A stretch of DNA of 55,291 nucleotides from CAZYMI01 sp964648505 (GTDB taxonomy: Bacteria > Pseudomonadota > Alphaproteobacteria > Micavibrionales > Micavibrionaceae): assembly GCA_964648505.1 (NCBI GenBank), contig CAZYMI010000014.1, positions 1 to 55,291 on the forward strand, in the 5' to 3' direction. The notes below the pieces were generated by a model. That model saw only the letters and a list, made by a program, of their open reading frames with translations, made no database searches and had not been told where the DNA came from. Both the position numbers and the translations under genes were made by a program. How positions within the stretch are numbered: position 1 is the first letter of the stretch; each line of letters starts with the position of its first letter. Below, piece after piece: positions 33,862 to 42,992 of the stretch.

Positions 33862-35410
33862 CGTCTTTAACCAAATTCAGTAATATTTGAAGATGCTGGG
33901 AAAGAGAGTCATCGTTATTTTCCCGCAAAGCACGCTCAATCACTATAGCAAGGTTTTTGCCAAGTTCTACACCCGGCTGGTCAAAGCTATTTAGGTCCCA
34001 GATCAGGCCTTGTACGAAGGTTTTATGTTCATAGATGGCAAGAAGTGTTCCTAGTATTTTGGGGCTTAGACTTTCAAGAACAAGCGCTGTAACGGGGCGC
34101 GTACCCGGGCAGTCAGAATTTTCATCCCCTAAAGATAAGGCTTGAATTTGCCCTAGAAAATTTGAAAGCAGCATACGCTGGTGGTTAGCGTAGTCATGTT
34201 CAGGTTTGCGAACAGCGATAAGATCAACAGGGATTGTGTCGCTACCTTGATGAATAAGCTGGAAAAAAGAATGCTGCGCATTTGTACCGGCATCACCAAA
34301 AATAATAGGCGCGGTTTTATAAGGAATTAATTCACCCTGACGATTACGCGACTTTCCATTTGATTCCATTTCAAGCTGCTGAAGATAAGACGGCAGCAAA
34401 GATAGCCTGTGGTCATACGGAATGACAGCCTGGGCTTCAGATCCCAGAAAATTTCTATTCCAAACACCAAAAAGAGCCATCAATATAGGAATATTGCGCT
34501 CCGGTGGGGCGATCTGAAAATGTTGGTCAGCGGCATAAGCGCCTGCCAGAAATTCTTCAAAAATCTTTGGTCCAAATTGTATGGCAATCGGCAAGCCTAT
34601 GGGGGACCAGATTGAAAATCTGCCGCCGATTGCTTCAGAAAAATGAAAGCTATAGTCAGGCAAAATGCCAAATGCGCGGGCATTGCTGCTATGGGATGTA
34701 AGGGCAACAAAATGTTTAGCGGGAGATTGATTTAATTTTTTCTCTGCCCAAGACCATGCAGAGCGAGCATTAAGAAGTGTTTCAGCTGTAGAAAAAGATT
34801 TTGAAGCGATTAAAAATAAAGTTGTTTGTGGGTCGAGCGTATTTAATACTGAAAAAAGATCATGCCCGTCAGCATTTGCAACAAAATGCACTTTTACGGC
34901 CTGTTTTTGCCATGATAAGGCCTTTAAGACGAGCCTTGGCCCAAGATCAGATCCCCCAATTCCAAAATGCACAATATCGGTAAATGCCTTTCCTGTAGAT
35001 CCTGTGATTGTGGCATCTCGAACACCTTGTGCAAAATTAAGCATCTGCGTATTTGTTTCACGAATACTTTCAAGAATATTGTTGCCTCCTACCATCAAAT
35101 CACCTTTTGGGCGGCGTAAGGCTGTATGTAATACGGGACGATTTTCAGAGCGGTTGATTGAAACACCGGAAAACATGGCTTCTCTGGCTTCAGGGATGCC
35201 ACAGGCGTAAAAAAGTTGAATTAAAAGATCAAGTGTTTCAGGCAGGAAGCGTTGACGTGAGAAATCTGCGCGCAAGCCCGATATATTGATCAGCATGGAC
35301 TGAAGGCGTGCAGGGTAACGATTAAACAGCTCATTCATCGATAGATAACGGATCGTATCAGCATGGTGACTTAGGGCTTTCCAGGCAGGTAAGTCAGATC
35401 GGCATGTCAT
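33854..35410 (-). CDS. pgi: Glucose-6-phosphate isomerase
   Basis: 518 aa. It interconverts glucose-6-P and fructose-6-P. Signature regions are GIGGSDLGPRLV, the loop SKSFSTAETL, GGRFSIWSPIGLPIAI, QLEMESNGK with the catalytic Glu, GDAGTNAQHSFFQ with the catalytic His region, and FDQPGVELGK with the catalytic Lys. The length is slightly shorter than the 549-aa E. coli enzyme. It sits in the ileS-mutL reverse-strand series and overlaps the pentapeptide gene start. Confidence 0.97.
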   Translation of the reverse strand: MTCRSDLPAWKALSHHADTIRYLSMNELFNRYPARLQSMLINISGLRADFSRQRFLPETLDLLIQLFYACGIPEAREAMFSGVSINRSENRPVLHTALRRPKGDLMVGGNNILESIRETNTQMLNFAQGVRDATITGSTGKAFTDIVHFGIGGSDLGPRLVLKALSWQKQAVKVHFVANADGHDLFSVLNTLDPQTTLFLIASKSFSTAETLLNARSAWSWAEKKLNQSPAKHFVALTSHSSNARAFGILPDYSFHFSEAIGGRFSIWSPIGLPIAIQFGPKIFEEFLAGAYAADQHFQIAPPERNIPILMALFGVWNRNFLGSEAQAVIPYDHRLSLLPSYLQQLEMESNGKSRNRQGELIPYKTAPIIFGDAGTNAQHSFFQLIHQGSDTIPVDLIAVRKPEHDYANHQRMLLSNFLGQIQALSLGDENSDCPGTRPVTALVLESLSPKILGTLLAIYEHKTFVQGLIWDLNSFDQPGVELGKNLAIVIERALRENNDDSLSQHLQILLNLVKDDE

Positions 35411-35419
35411 AAAATTATG

Positions 35420-36787
35420 TTACTCAACATTTGGTAAAGTGGAAATTGTTTTTAGTCTTGGTATGGTATCAATTTTTTTACCGATAATCACAGTTGTAAA
35501 AAATGCTGGTTTAAAAAGGCGTAATGCAACGCGTCGAATATCTTTAATTGTAACAGCTTGAATACGTGCTGTTCTTTTATCAAGGTCATCAATGGGCTTA
35601 TTATCAAGCATTTGCCCGATCATCAGCGCTGATATCTCTGTTGACGATGTTAAAGATAAAGGCATAGAGCCAATAAGATAAGATTTTGCATCTTCCAATT
35701 CTTGTTGCGTCACATCAGTAGATATAAATTTATTTTGCTCAGATTCAATTAAGTCCAGAACTGTTTTAACTTCAGATGTTTTTGTTGATACTGTAATTGA
35801 GACGGTCTCGGCCAGATCCTGATCAGATAGGGAAGAATAAATACCGTATGTCAGGCCACGTTTTTCACGTATTTCTTGTGTCAGGCGCGAACCAAACCCG
35901 CCGCCGCCAAAAATAAGGTTTGCCAGAACAGCGGCATCATAATCAGGATCGTCACGGTCTATTCCGGGTCCTTGCATCGTAATAACACTTTGCGGAATAT
36001 CTTTTGTGAAATGCCAGAGAGCAGAAGGCGCAGAAGAAACAAAAGGGCTTAAGGTATTTTGAACATCATTTTTATTTTCAAGCGATCCAAATGTTTTATC
36101 AACAAGCTTAATGGCATCAGGGGCTTTTATATCGCCAGTAATAGCGACAATTATTTTATCTTGGGTCAGAAATTTATTTTTTGCTGAGATCAAATCTTGC
36201 GCTGTTATGCTTGCAAGCGTTGTCAGTGTCCCGCCGCTATTAAGGCCATAAGGATGGTTTTTAAAATATGTATCATTCATAATTCGGGCAGCAATCCAGT
36301 CAGGGTCAGACAGGCTGGAACGAATGCGTGCCGCGTTGGCTTCTGTCATGCGGGCAAGAGGTTCTGCATCAAAACGGGGCGATGTTAGGGCTTTTGACAA
36401 AAGATCAAAGGCCAAATCACGCTTTTCACTTAAAGTATAAAGATTAACAAAAAAATCATCTTTTGAAGACGTGAATGAAAGCGATATGGATTCATCTGCA
36501 AGAACTTTTTGAAATTGTTCGGATGTTAAATCGCCCGCCCCTTCATCAAGGGTATTGGATAGCAGGCGCATTAATCCTTGTTTTTCAGGGGTATCATTTT
36601 TTGCGCCTGCATCTTTGAAGGCAATTTGTACTGATAGAACAGGTATTGTGTGGTCCTCAACCAGCCAAATGGGGATACCAGAAGATGTTTTGAGCGCCTG
36701 AATAGGCAAAAAAGGTTTTTCTTCAGACTGCGCTGAAGAAGAAAATAGAAAAACAACAGTAAATAAAACAGCAAAAAGTCTGATCAT
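35420..36787 (-). CDS. M16-family peptidase-like subunit lacking the zinc motif
   Basis: 455 aa with a signal peptide (residues 1-20, ending SSAQS). The M16 fold is clear from IAFKDAGAKNDTPEKQGL and GGFGSRLTQEIREKRGLTYGI, the typical C-terminal substrate-binding block. Where the zinc motif HxxEH should be, the sequence reads LMRLLSNTLDEGA, with no histidines. It is therefore probably the non-catalytic partner of the upstream M16 protein, like the alpha and beta pair of mitochondrial processing peptidase. The ATG overlaps that gene's stop by four bases. Confidence 0.92.
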   Translation of the reverse strand: MIRLFAVLFTVVFLFSSSAQSEEKPFLPIQALKTSSGIPIWLVEDHTIPVLSVQIAFKDAGAKNDTPEKQGLMRLLSNTLDEGAGDLTSEQFQKVLADESISLSFTSSKDDFFVNLYTLSEKRDLAFDLLSKALTSPRFDAEPLARMTEANAARIRSSLSDPDWIAARIMNDTYFKNHPYGLNSGGTLTTLASITAQDLISAKNKFLTQDKIIVAITGDIKAPDAIKLVDKTFGSLENKNDVQNTLSPFVSSAPSALWHFTKDIPQSVITMQGPGIDRDDPDYDAAVLANLIFGGGGFGSRLTQEIREKRGLTYGIYSSLSDQDLAETVSITVSTKTSEVKTVLDLIESEQNKFISTDVTQQELEDAKSYLIGSMPLSLTSSTEISALMIGQMLDNKPIDDLDKRTARIQAVTIKDIRRVALRLFKPAFFTTVIIGKKIDTIPRLKTISTLPNVE

Positions 36788-38187
36788 CGTATAGCGCCTC
36801 CAACCGGCTGTTCTTTAGCGGAGACAGGGGGCTGTTTTTGATGAGGGTCAGGTAATAGGTACCCTGTTACATCAGGCAAATTTTTACGTTTTTTTGAAAG
36901 ATATTTTATTGCGACATCATGTATTTCTTTTTGTGTCACTTCAGAAATATTTTGGGGCCATTGTTCAATATCATGAAGGGGTACGCCTTGCACCCGTGCA
37001 AACCCGATCAGAAAAGCCGGACCAGATACACTATCACGCGCAAAGATAGCCTGTGTAATCAGTCGTTTTTTTGCATCTGATACTTCTTGTTCCGTGGGCC
37101 CATTTTCAGCAAAAGTTTCAATTTGCTGATCGATCTGTTTCTCCAGATTTTCAAGCGAGATGTTTTTTGCTGGTGTAGCGCCAATGCTGATGGTTGTATC
37201 ATCATAAGCCAGGCTTGAATATGAAAGACCAATGGTACTGGCAATTTTTTTCTCAACTGACAGATTTTTATAAAGCCTTCCTGTGGCGCCCCCGCCTATA
37301 ATTTCTTCCAACACCTCAAGGGCCAGAGATTCTTTTGGGTTTTGTCGAGCGCTTGGCACGCGATAATTGCGAATAAAAGAAGGTTGCTGTACATAAGCAT
37401 CATAAAGCTTAAGGTTTATATTGGCAGGCAGCGGGGGTATGTGTGGCCGCGCGCGAACTGGTACAGCTCTTTTTTTGAAGGCACCATAATATTTTTGTGC
37501 GAGTAGCTTGATCTGGTCAAGCGTTACGGCCCCTGAGACAACAAGAATCATATTATTTGGCGCATACCAGTCTTTATAAAACTGTTTTATATCGGCTTGA
37601 TTTAGCTTTTCCATTTCATCTCTCCAGCCAATCACGGGGTTGCCATAGGGATGATTAGTAAAAAGAATAGAGGACATTTGTTCGCTTAATTTTGCAGATG
37701 GGTCATTATCGGTGCGCTGCGATCTTTCTTCAAGAATAACTTTTCGTTCTGATAACACTTCATTTTCCTTGATTAAAAGATTCTGGAACCGGTCAGCTTC
37801 AAGGCGCATAACCAATTCAAGATTTCCTTTTGAAATGGTGGCAAAGTATGCGGTATAATCTTGCGCGGTAAAGGCGTTTTCTTCCGCGCCTATTTTTCGC
37901 AATAAACGCGAATATTCACCCGGGCCTACGCTTGGTGTTCCTTTGAACATCATATGTTCTAGAAAGTGCGCAGAACCAGATACACCGTGCGGTTCATCAG
38001 CAGCGCCAGCCTTGATCCACAGCATGTGGGTGATAACAGGTGCACGGTTATTCTCGATAACAATAACTTCAAGTCCATTATCAAGTGAAAAAGTTTTTGC
38101 ATTAAAAACCTTATCTTGTGACAAGGCAAAAGCGGGCGTTACAAGTATGAGCGCGAAAGCAAAGTAACCAAGAAAATATTTTTTCAT
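36784..38187 (-). CDS. Zinc M16-family peptidase (catalytic subunit)
   Basis: 467 aa with a signal peptide (residues 1-21, ending PAFAL). The zinc site HFLEHMMFKGT (inverted HxxEH) is present, with the third ligand expected in SERKVILEERSQR. The C-terminal half has GGGATGRLYKNLSVEKKIA. Paired with the motif-less M16 gene directly downstream (ATGA overlap), it should form a periplasmic heterodimer that degrades peptides. It follows a BamF-like lipoprotein gene, again with an envelope role. Confidence 0.93.
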   Translation of the reverse strand: MKKYFLGYFAFALILVTPAFALSQDKVFNAKTFSLDNGLEVIVIENNRAPVITHMLWIKAGAADEPHGVSGSAHFLEHMMFKGTPSVGPGEYSRLLRKIGAEENAFTAQDYTAYFATISKGNLELVMRLEADRFQNLLIKENEVLSERKVILEERSQRTDNDPSAKLSEQMSSILFTNHPYGNPVIGWRDEMEKLNQADIKQFYKDWYAPNNMILVVSGAVTLDQIKLLAQKYYGAFKKRAVPVRARPHIPPLPANINLKLYDAYVQQPSFIRNYRVPSARQNPKESLALEVLEEIIGGGATGRLYKNLSVEKKIASTIGLSYSSLAYDDTTISIGATPAKNISLENLEKQIDQQIETFAENGPTEQEVSDAKKRLITQAIFARDSVSGPAFLIGFARVQGVPLHDIEQWPQNISEVTQKEIHDVAIKYLSKKRKNLPDVTGYLLPDPHQKQPPVSAKEQPVGGAIR

Positions 38188-38717
38188 TACTGTACTTTCA
38201 CAGGTGTTTTACCCTCGCTCACAGATTTTCCCGTTTGTTTATTGGTCTTTAAGCGCTCCGCTTCTTTTTCCGGATCAACAACGGTGGCTGGTGCATCACC
38301 AGGCGCATCACTTGAGTTGAGCAACCTTTGTATAACAGGCTGTTTCTTTTTAGCCGCTTCGTCTTTTTCTTGGTCAACAGTAACGCGGATATTTTCATTG
38401 GCTTGTACCGCGCCTGCTTTTTGCAAAATCAAAGCTTCGCCTTGCGTTTTTTCAACAGAAGCCTCGCCTTGTGAACCGATCATGGATTCGCGTGCTTGTT
38501 CAATAATTTTTTCTTCCTGAGGGCGTGCGGCGCCTGGGCGAGGTGGGCGCAACGCATAATCAGGTGGCAGTTCAAGGGGCGCGCGCTTATAGACTGAAAA
38601 TTCATCTGGCGCAGTTCTTTCCATACCAAGTTGTTGCTTGATATTTGAATTGCCGCAGCTGGTCAGACTTAAGGCGAACACAACAGCAAGGGCGGAATAA
38701 AAATAATAAAGGCGCAT
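38187..38717 (-). CDS. BamF-like lipoprotein (DUF3035)
   Basis: 176 aa. A lipoprotein signal ends at the lipobox LTSC (Cys21). Directly after it comes the DUF3035 pattern LGMERTAPDEFSVYKRAPLE with LPPDYALRPPRPGAARPQ, known from the alphaproteobacterial BamF subunit of the outer-membrane assembly complex. The rest is Gln/Lys/Glu-rich and probably flexible. It lies between lspA, whose product would process this lipoprotein, and the M16 pair. Confidence 0.85.
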   Translation of the reverse strand: MRLYYFYSALAVVFALSLTSCGNSNIKQQLGMERTAPDEFSVYKRAPLELPPDYALRPPRPGAARPQEEKIIEQARESMIGSQGEASVEKTQGEALILQKAGAVQANENIRVTVDQEKDEAAKKKQPVIQRLLNSSDAPGDAPATVVDPEKEAERLKTNKQTGKSVSEGKTPVKVQ

Positions 38718-38718
38718 G

Positions 38719-39282
38719 TTAAGTTGGCTCCTGTGTAGTCAGGCGTTTGGCCCGAAGTGGCTCCAAGATTACTCCATCCACAAGGATAACCGCAACGCCT
38801 ATCACAATCGAAGCGTCAGCAACGTTAAAGGCAGGCCAGTGCCAGCCAAAGGCATGAAAATCAAGGAAATCCGCAACCCCGCCAAAACGAATACGATCCC
38901 ATATATTGGAAATTGCACCCCCAATAATTGCCGCAAGCGGTAAAATGATAAAAGGTTGCTTTGAGCGTATCATCCAGATCAAAAGCGCTAAAGTTAATAA
39001 ACTAGCTAAGGCTGCCATAATTATCGGATCCGCCTGAAGGTCGCCGGGCATAAAATAATTTACCCCTTTATTCCAGACCATAACCAGATTGAAAAACTCG
39101 GTGATTTTCATCTGTACAAAACCTAAGGGCGGCTGTGGTATTTTTGTAAGCCAGATATCCAGGCCAACGCCCGGCTGTCCGAGTTCGCTTTTAAAAATAC
39201 CTTCTATCACCAGCCATTTTGAAAGCTGGTCTATAAGAAGAATAAAAATGATAAGACTATAGGCGAGGATATGCTTGCGCAT
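38719..39282 (-). CDS. lspA: Lipoprotein signal peptidase
   Basis: 187 aa with four membrane helices. It cleaves prolipoprotein signal peptides in the inner membrane. The active-site aspartates are in GGVADFLDFH and FNVADASIVIG. VMVWNKGVNY matches the conserved N-x-G-x-(A/N) region. The sequence is somewhat longer than the 164-aa E. coli enzyme due to the loop around residues 30-55. The ATG shares a base with the ileS stop, the classical ileS-lspA pair. Confidence 0.95.
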   Translation of the reverse strand: MRKHILAYSLIIFILLIDQLSKWLVIEGIFKSELGQPGVGLDIWLTKIPQPPLGFVQMKITEFFNLVMVWNKGVNYFMPGDLQADPIIMAALASLLTLALLIWMIRSKQPFIILPLAAIIGGAISNIWDRIRFGGVADFLDFHAFGWHWPAFNVADASIVIGVAVILVDGVILEPLRAKRLTTQEPT

Positions 39283-42149
39283 TACGCTGCCTTTTTGCGG
39301 GTCAAAAAATACCGTACAGCATCGGCGTCGCGTCGCGACAAATCCGGATAGTCCTTATCATGGCCAACTTCAGGCAAAATACGCCATGAACGTTCGCATT
39401 TTTTACCTTCTGCCTTGCCGAATACAACACGAACCCCCGGTACATCGTTTAGTTTGAATCCGTTATCCGGTCCATCGCCTATTAAAAGTGTGGCTTGTGA
39501 TGTAATACAGACTTCTGCAAGGTTTATACCCTCCAGAATTTTTGCAATATCAGAAGTTACAAAAATCTGCGGATGGGCTTCAAGTGAGGATCCGATTGTT
39601 TTATCGGCCCGTTTTGGTTCAAGCGCACCGGTCACAACTTTACGAACAGCGCGAACAACATCCCATTTTTTTGCTAAATTATCATCACGCCAGTCAAGGG
39701 GTACGTCAGCAAAATGACGCAGATGAATGCTTTCTTCTTCAAAAAAATCTTGAGGGCGTTCTTTCCAGGCTTCTTCGGTTGTAAAGGCCAGTATGGGCGC
39801 AAGCCACGCTGTCAGTGCCTCAAATAAGTGAAGCATAACAGTTCTGTAACCACGGCGTTCAAATAAGTCCGGCCTGTCGCAGTAAAGCCTGTCTTTACGG
39901 ATATCAAAATAAAATGCGGATAAAGTAATCGCGCAGAAATGATGAATTTTTTGCACCATATCCATGAAATCATAAGCTTTTATCGCTGACCTGATCTGGT
40001 CATCAAGGATAGATATTTCATGCAGCATCAAGCGGTCAAGTTCCGGCAATGTTTTATACTCATCTGCCGTAATTTTTTCTGATGGTGTAAAACCTTCAAG
40101 CGCGCCCAGAATATAACGCAAAGTATTGCGAATGCGTCGATACATGTCAGAAACAGTATCAAGCAGGTTTTTTCCAATCCGGATATCGTCAGAATAATCT
40201 GATGTGACTGTCCATAGGCGTAAAATATCGGCGCCTAGTTCTTTCATAATATCTTGTGGGGCGATCACATTGCCAAGCGATTTTGACATTTTGTATCCCT
40301 TTTCATCCAGCACGAATCCGTGTGTAAGCACCGCTTTATAAGGGGCATGGCCTCGTGTGCCGCACGATTCTAAAAGGGATGAATGGAACCAGCCGCGATG
40401 TTGGTCCGACCCTTCAAGATAAAGATCCGCCGGGCTGGAAAGATCGGGGCGGTTTTCCAAGACAAACGCATGTGTTGTGCCTGATTCAAACCATACATCA
40501 ACAATATCAAAAATTTGCTGATAGTTTTCGCTTTTATAATCGGAGCCTAAAAAATCCTGCGCGGGCCGCTTGAACCATGAATCCGAACCTTCAGCTTCAA
40601 AAATATGACCGATACGTTTTAGAACAGTCGGATCTTTGAGAACGGCGCCGTTTTTCTTATCTAGGAAAATTGCAATCGGCACGCCCCAGGCGCGCTGACG
40701 TGAAATACACCAGTCAGGCCTTTGTTCGATCATAGCGCGAATACGATTTTCGCCCATTGCAGGAAACCATTTTGTCTCGCCAATGGCTTTAAGCGCACTT
40801 TGCCTCAGATCGTTTGTATCCATTGATATAAACCATTGAGGAGTCGTGCGGAAAATCAAGGGTGCCTTAGAACGCCAGCTATGTGGATATTCATGTTTGA
40901 GTGATCCTTTTGCTAAAAGTTTTCCCGCCGCATCAAGTTCACGCAAAACAGCCGGGGATGCATCGCCCATTTCCCCCTTATCGGTGTAAACAGTTTTCCC
41001 TGCAAATAAAGGCACATGGGGGCGCATGACGCCGCCATCATCAACATTATCAGTCACTTCAATGCCGTGTGCTTGCCCTAAATAAAAATCGTCTGCGCCG
41101 TGGCCCGGGGCGATATGAACAAACCCTGTTCCTGTATCTTGGGTGACAAAGTCACCAGCCAGCATAGGCACATCAAAATCATACCCTTTGCCACGCAGCG
41201 GATGGGCAAGGATCGTACCAGAAAGCGCTGCGCCTTTAAAAGATTCTGATTGTGTCCATTGCGCAATTTTTGCTTGGGCTTTCACAGAGTCAGCAAGAGA
41301 TGTTGCAAGAATAATATGATCCCCTACTTTTGCTTTTGCGCCATCTTCAATTTCCGTGACCGTAAAAAGCGCATAGTCTATATCGTGTCCGAAAGCCACG
41401 GCACGATTTGAAGGCATGGTCCATGGTGTAGTTGTCCAGATGACAACATCACTGTTCTTGAGTGCAGGAACGTTTGTGTTAAGGACTGGAAAGCGTACCC
41501 AGATAGTAATTGACTTATGTTCTTTATATTCAACTTCCGCTTCTGCCAGTGCGGTCTTTTCAACCACAGACCACATCACAGGTTTGACCCCTTTATAAAG
41601 GCCGCCATTCAGTACAAATTTATGAATTTCACGAACAATGGTCGCTTCTGCTTCAAGGGTCATGGTCAGGTATGGATTTTTCCAATCCCCTGTGACGCCT
41701 AAACGCTGGAATTCTTGTGATTGTATATCAACCCAGCTTTGAGCAAATTTTCGGCATTCATCACGAAACGATAAAACATCAACGGCATCTTTATTTTGTC
41801 CGGTTTCGCGGTATTTTTCTTCAATCTTCCATTCGATAGGCAGGCCGTGGCAATCCCACCCTGGAACATAAGGTGCGTCATAGCCCAACATTTGATAAGA
41901 TTTTACAACCACATCTTTGAGAATTTTGTTGACCGCATGCCCAATGTGAATATTACCGTTCGCATAAGGGGGCCCGTCATGCAAAGTAAAGACAGGGCGA
42001 CCTTGAGCGCGCTTGCGCATTTGCCCGTATAAATCTATCGCCTGCCATTTTGCAATGATCTCGGGTTCTTTTTCAGGCAGACCCGCGCGCATAGCAAAGT
42101 CAGTTTTTGGTAAAAACACAGTGGAGCGATAAAATTCAGCATTCGACAT
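39282..42149 (-). CDS. ileS: Isoleucyl-tRNA synthetase
   Basis: 955 aa class I synthetase. The HIGH signature is in GNIHIGHAVNKILKD and KMSKS in GYKMSKSLGNVIAP. The editing domain occupies roughly residues 190-410 (VIWTTTPWTMPSNRAV, GTGFVHIAPGHGADDF). WYISRQRAWGVPIA-type sequence appears as WCISRQRAWGVPIAIF. The C-terminal end lacks the zinc ribbon of the long bacterial type. It is 93 bases downstream of the ParB-like gene and starts the ileS-lspA-bamF series. Confidence 0.97.
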   Translation of the reverse strand: MSNAEFYRSTVFLPKTDFAMRAGLPEKEPEIIAKWQAIDLYGQMRKRAQGRPVFTLHDGPPYANGNIHIGHAVNKILKDVVVKSYQMLGYDAPYVPGWDCHGLPIEWKIEEKYRETGQNKDAVDVLSFRDECRKFAQSWVDIQSQEFQRLGVTGDWKNPYLTMTLEAEATIVREIHKFVLNGGLYKGVKPVMWSVVEKTALAEAEVEYKEHKSITIWVRFPVLNTNVPALKNSDVVIWTTTPWTMPSNRAVAFGHDIDYALFTVTEIEDGAKAKVGDHIILATSLADSVKAQAKIAQWTQSESFKGAALSGTILAHPLRGKGYDFDVPMLAGDFVTQDTGTGFVHIAPGHGADDFYLGQAHGIEVTDNVDDGGVMRPHVPLFAGKTVYTDKGEMGDASPAVLRELDAAGKLLAKGSLKHEYPHSWRSKAPLIFRTTPQWFISMDTNDLRQSALKAIGETKWFPAMGENRIRAMIEQRPDWCISRQRAWGVPIAIFLDKKNGAVLKDPTVLKRIGHIFEAEGSDSWFKRPAQDFLGSDYKSENYQQIFDIVDVWFESGTTHAFVLENRPDLSSPADLYLEGSDQHRGWFHSSLLESCGTRGHAPYKAVLTHGFVLDEKGYKMSKSLGNVIAPQDIMKELGADILRLWTVTSDYSDDIRIGKNLLDTVSDMYRRIRNTLRYILGALEGFTPSEKITADEYKTLPELDRLMLHEISILDDQIRSAIKAYDFMDMVQKIHHFCAITLSAFYFDIRKDRLYCDRPDLFERRGYRTVMLHLFEALTAWLAPILAFTTEEAWKERPQDFFEEESIHLRHFADVPLDWRDDNLAKKWDVVRAVRKVVTGALEPKRADKTIGSSLEAHPQIFVTSDIAKILEGINLAEVCITSQATLLIGDGPDNGFKLNDVPGVRVVFGKAEGKKCERSWRILPEVGHDKDYPDLSRRDADAVRYFLTRKKAA

Positions 42150-42242
42150 AGCAATTATTCCTAAAGATAAAGAATATCAGTATCTTACCGAGCTATCTGG
42201 GTGCAAAAGCTTTTTTATTTACATAAACTATTTCGATACAAA

Positions 42243-42930
42243 CTAATGATGAAATAATCCAAAAAGAGTTTCCGCCCCTGTAAAAAGGTCTTGTTCTGGT
42301 GCGGGTTCAGCATAGCTTTTCATAGATGATCTGTTTGGAAAAATCTGATGCGCTGTTCCCTGCAAGGCGACAATAAATCTATCAACCGCAGATTGAAGTG
42401 CGTGTTTTGGATTTTCAATCATGTCTTTCGCATATTTTCGCGCAATGTTGTTTAATGTTTCAGACAGATCCCCAGCCACGCGCGAAAATTTCTTTTGTAC
42501 AAAAAGCATTTTTTCTAATTCTTCTACCAAAGCTGATAAGTCTTCTTTTTGAAGTGGGCTACTCTCGCCACCTTCAGCGATATTTCTAATGGCGCAAAAT
42601 ATGCGCGCATGTTCAACCGTCCACCCATCAGTTTCTTTTAGGACAAAAGCATTCAATTTTATTGGGTTACCATTTATGTCGAAACCAAGACGATTTGCGA
42701 GCCCTAAGCGCTGATGACCATCCCCGATATAGTAAGTCTCATCTTTTGTTTTCCAAACAATCACAATGCCTGCAAAAGCAGGTTGGCATTTTGTTATGTT
42801 TTGTAGCTGTTCAGTGACACCAAAAGCGTCCCCCCCCCCCCTTAAATTGAAGGCGAGCGGCATCTGTTAGAATATCGTTTGGTTCCAGAAGAACGATATT
42901 TTGAGCATAAGGTGGGAATTCACTGATCAT
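42243..42930 (-). pseudogene. ParB-like nuclease-fold protein, frameshifted at a G12 tract
   Basis: The 3' part (42243-42863) reads a ParB-like domain with YYIGDGHQRLGLANRLGF, LKETDGWTVEHAR and IRNIAEGGE, as in phage- and plasmid-type ParB-like proteins. The matching N-terminus is in another frame: ATG 42930 after AGGGTGA gives MISEFPPYAQNIVLLEPNDI and runs to LQFK, then a run of twelve G residues. With eleven Gs the frames would join as LQFK-GGG-DAFGVTEQLQ, which fits the family GG-D-x-x-GVT pattern. As read, the gene is off: slippage (phase variation), decay or a sequencing error. It sits between ribF and ileS, normally adjacent. Confidence 0.75.
42830..42841. repeat. C12/G12 homopolymer inside the ParB-like gene
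   Basis: Twelve consecutive C residues on the + strand (G on the coding strand) lie exactly at the frame break of the ParB-like gene. Tracts of this length slip readily during replication and also in sequencing. A change of one base would restore the frame. Confidence 0.95.
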
Positions 42931-42992
42931 TTATGGTCACCCTATTTGATTTTTACGGAAAACAAATAGAATGAACAAGAAAATATGTTAAT

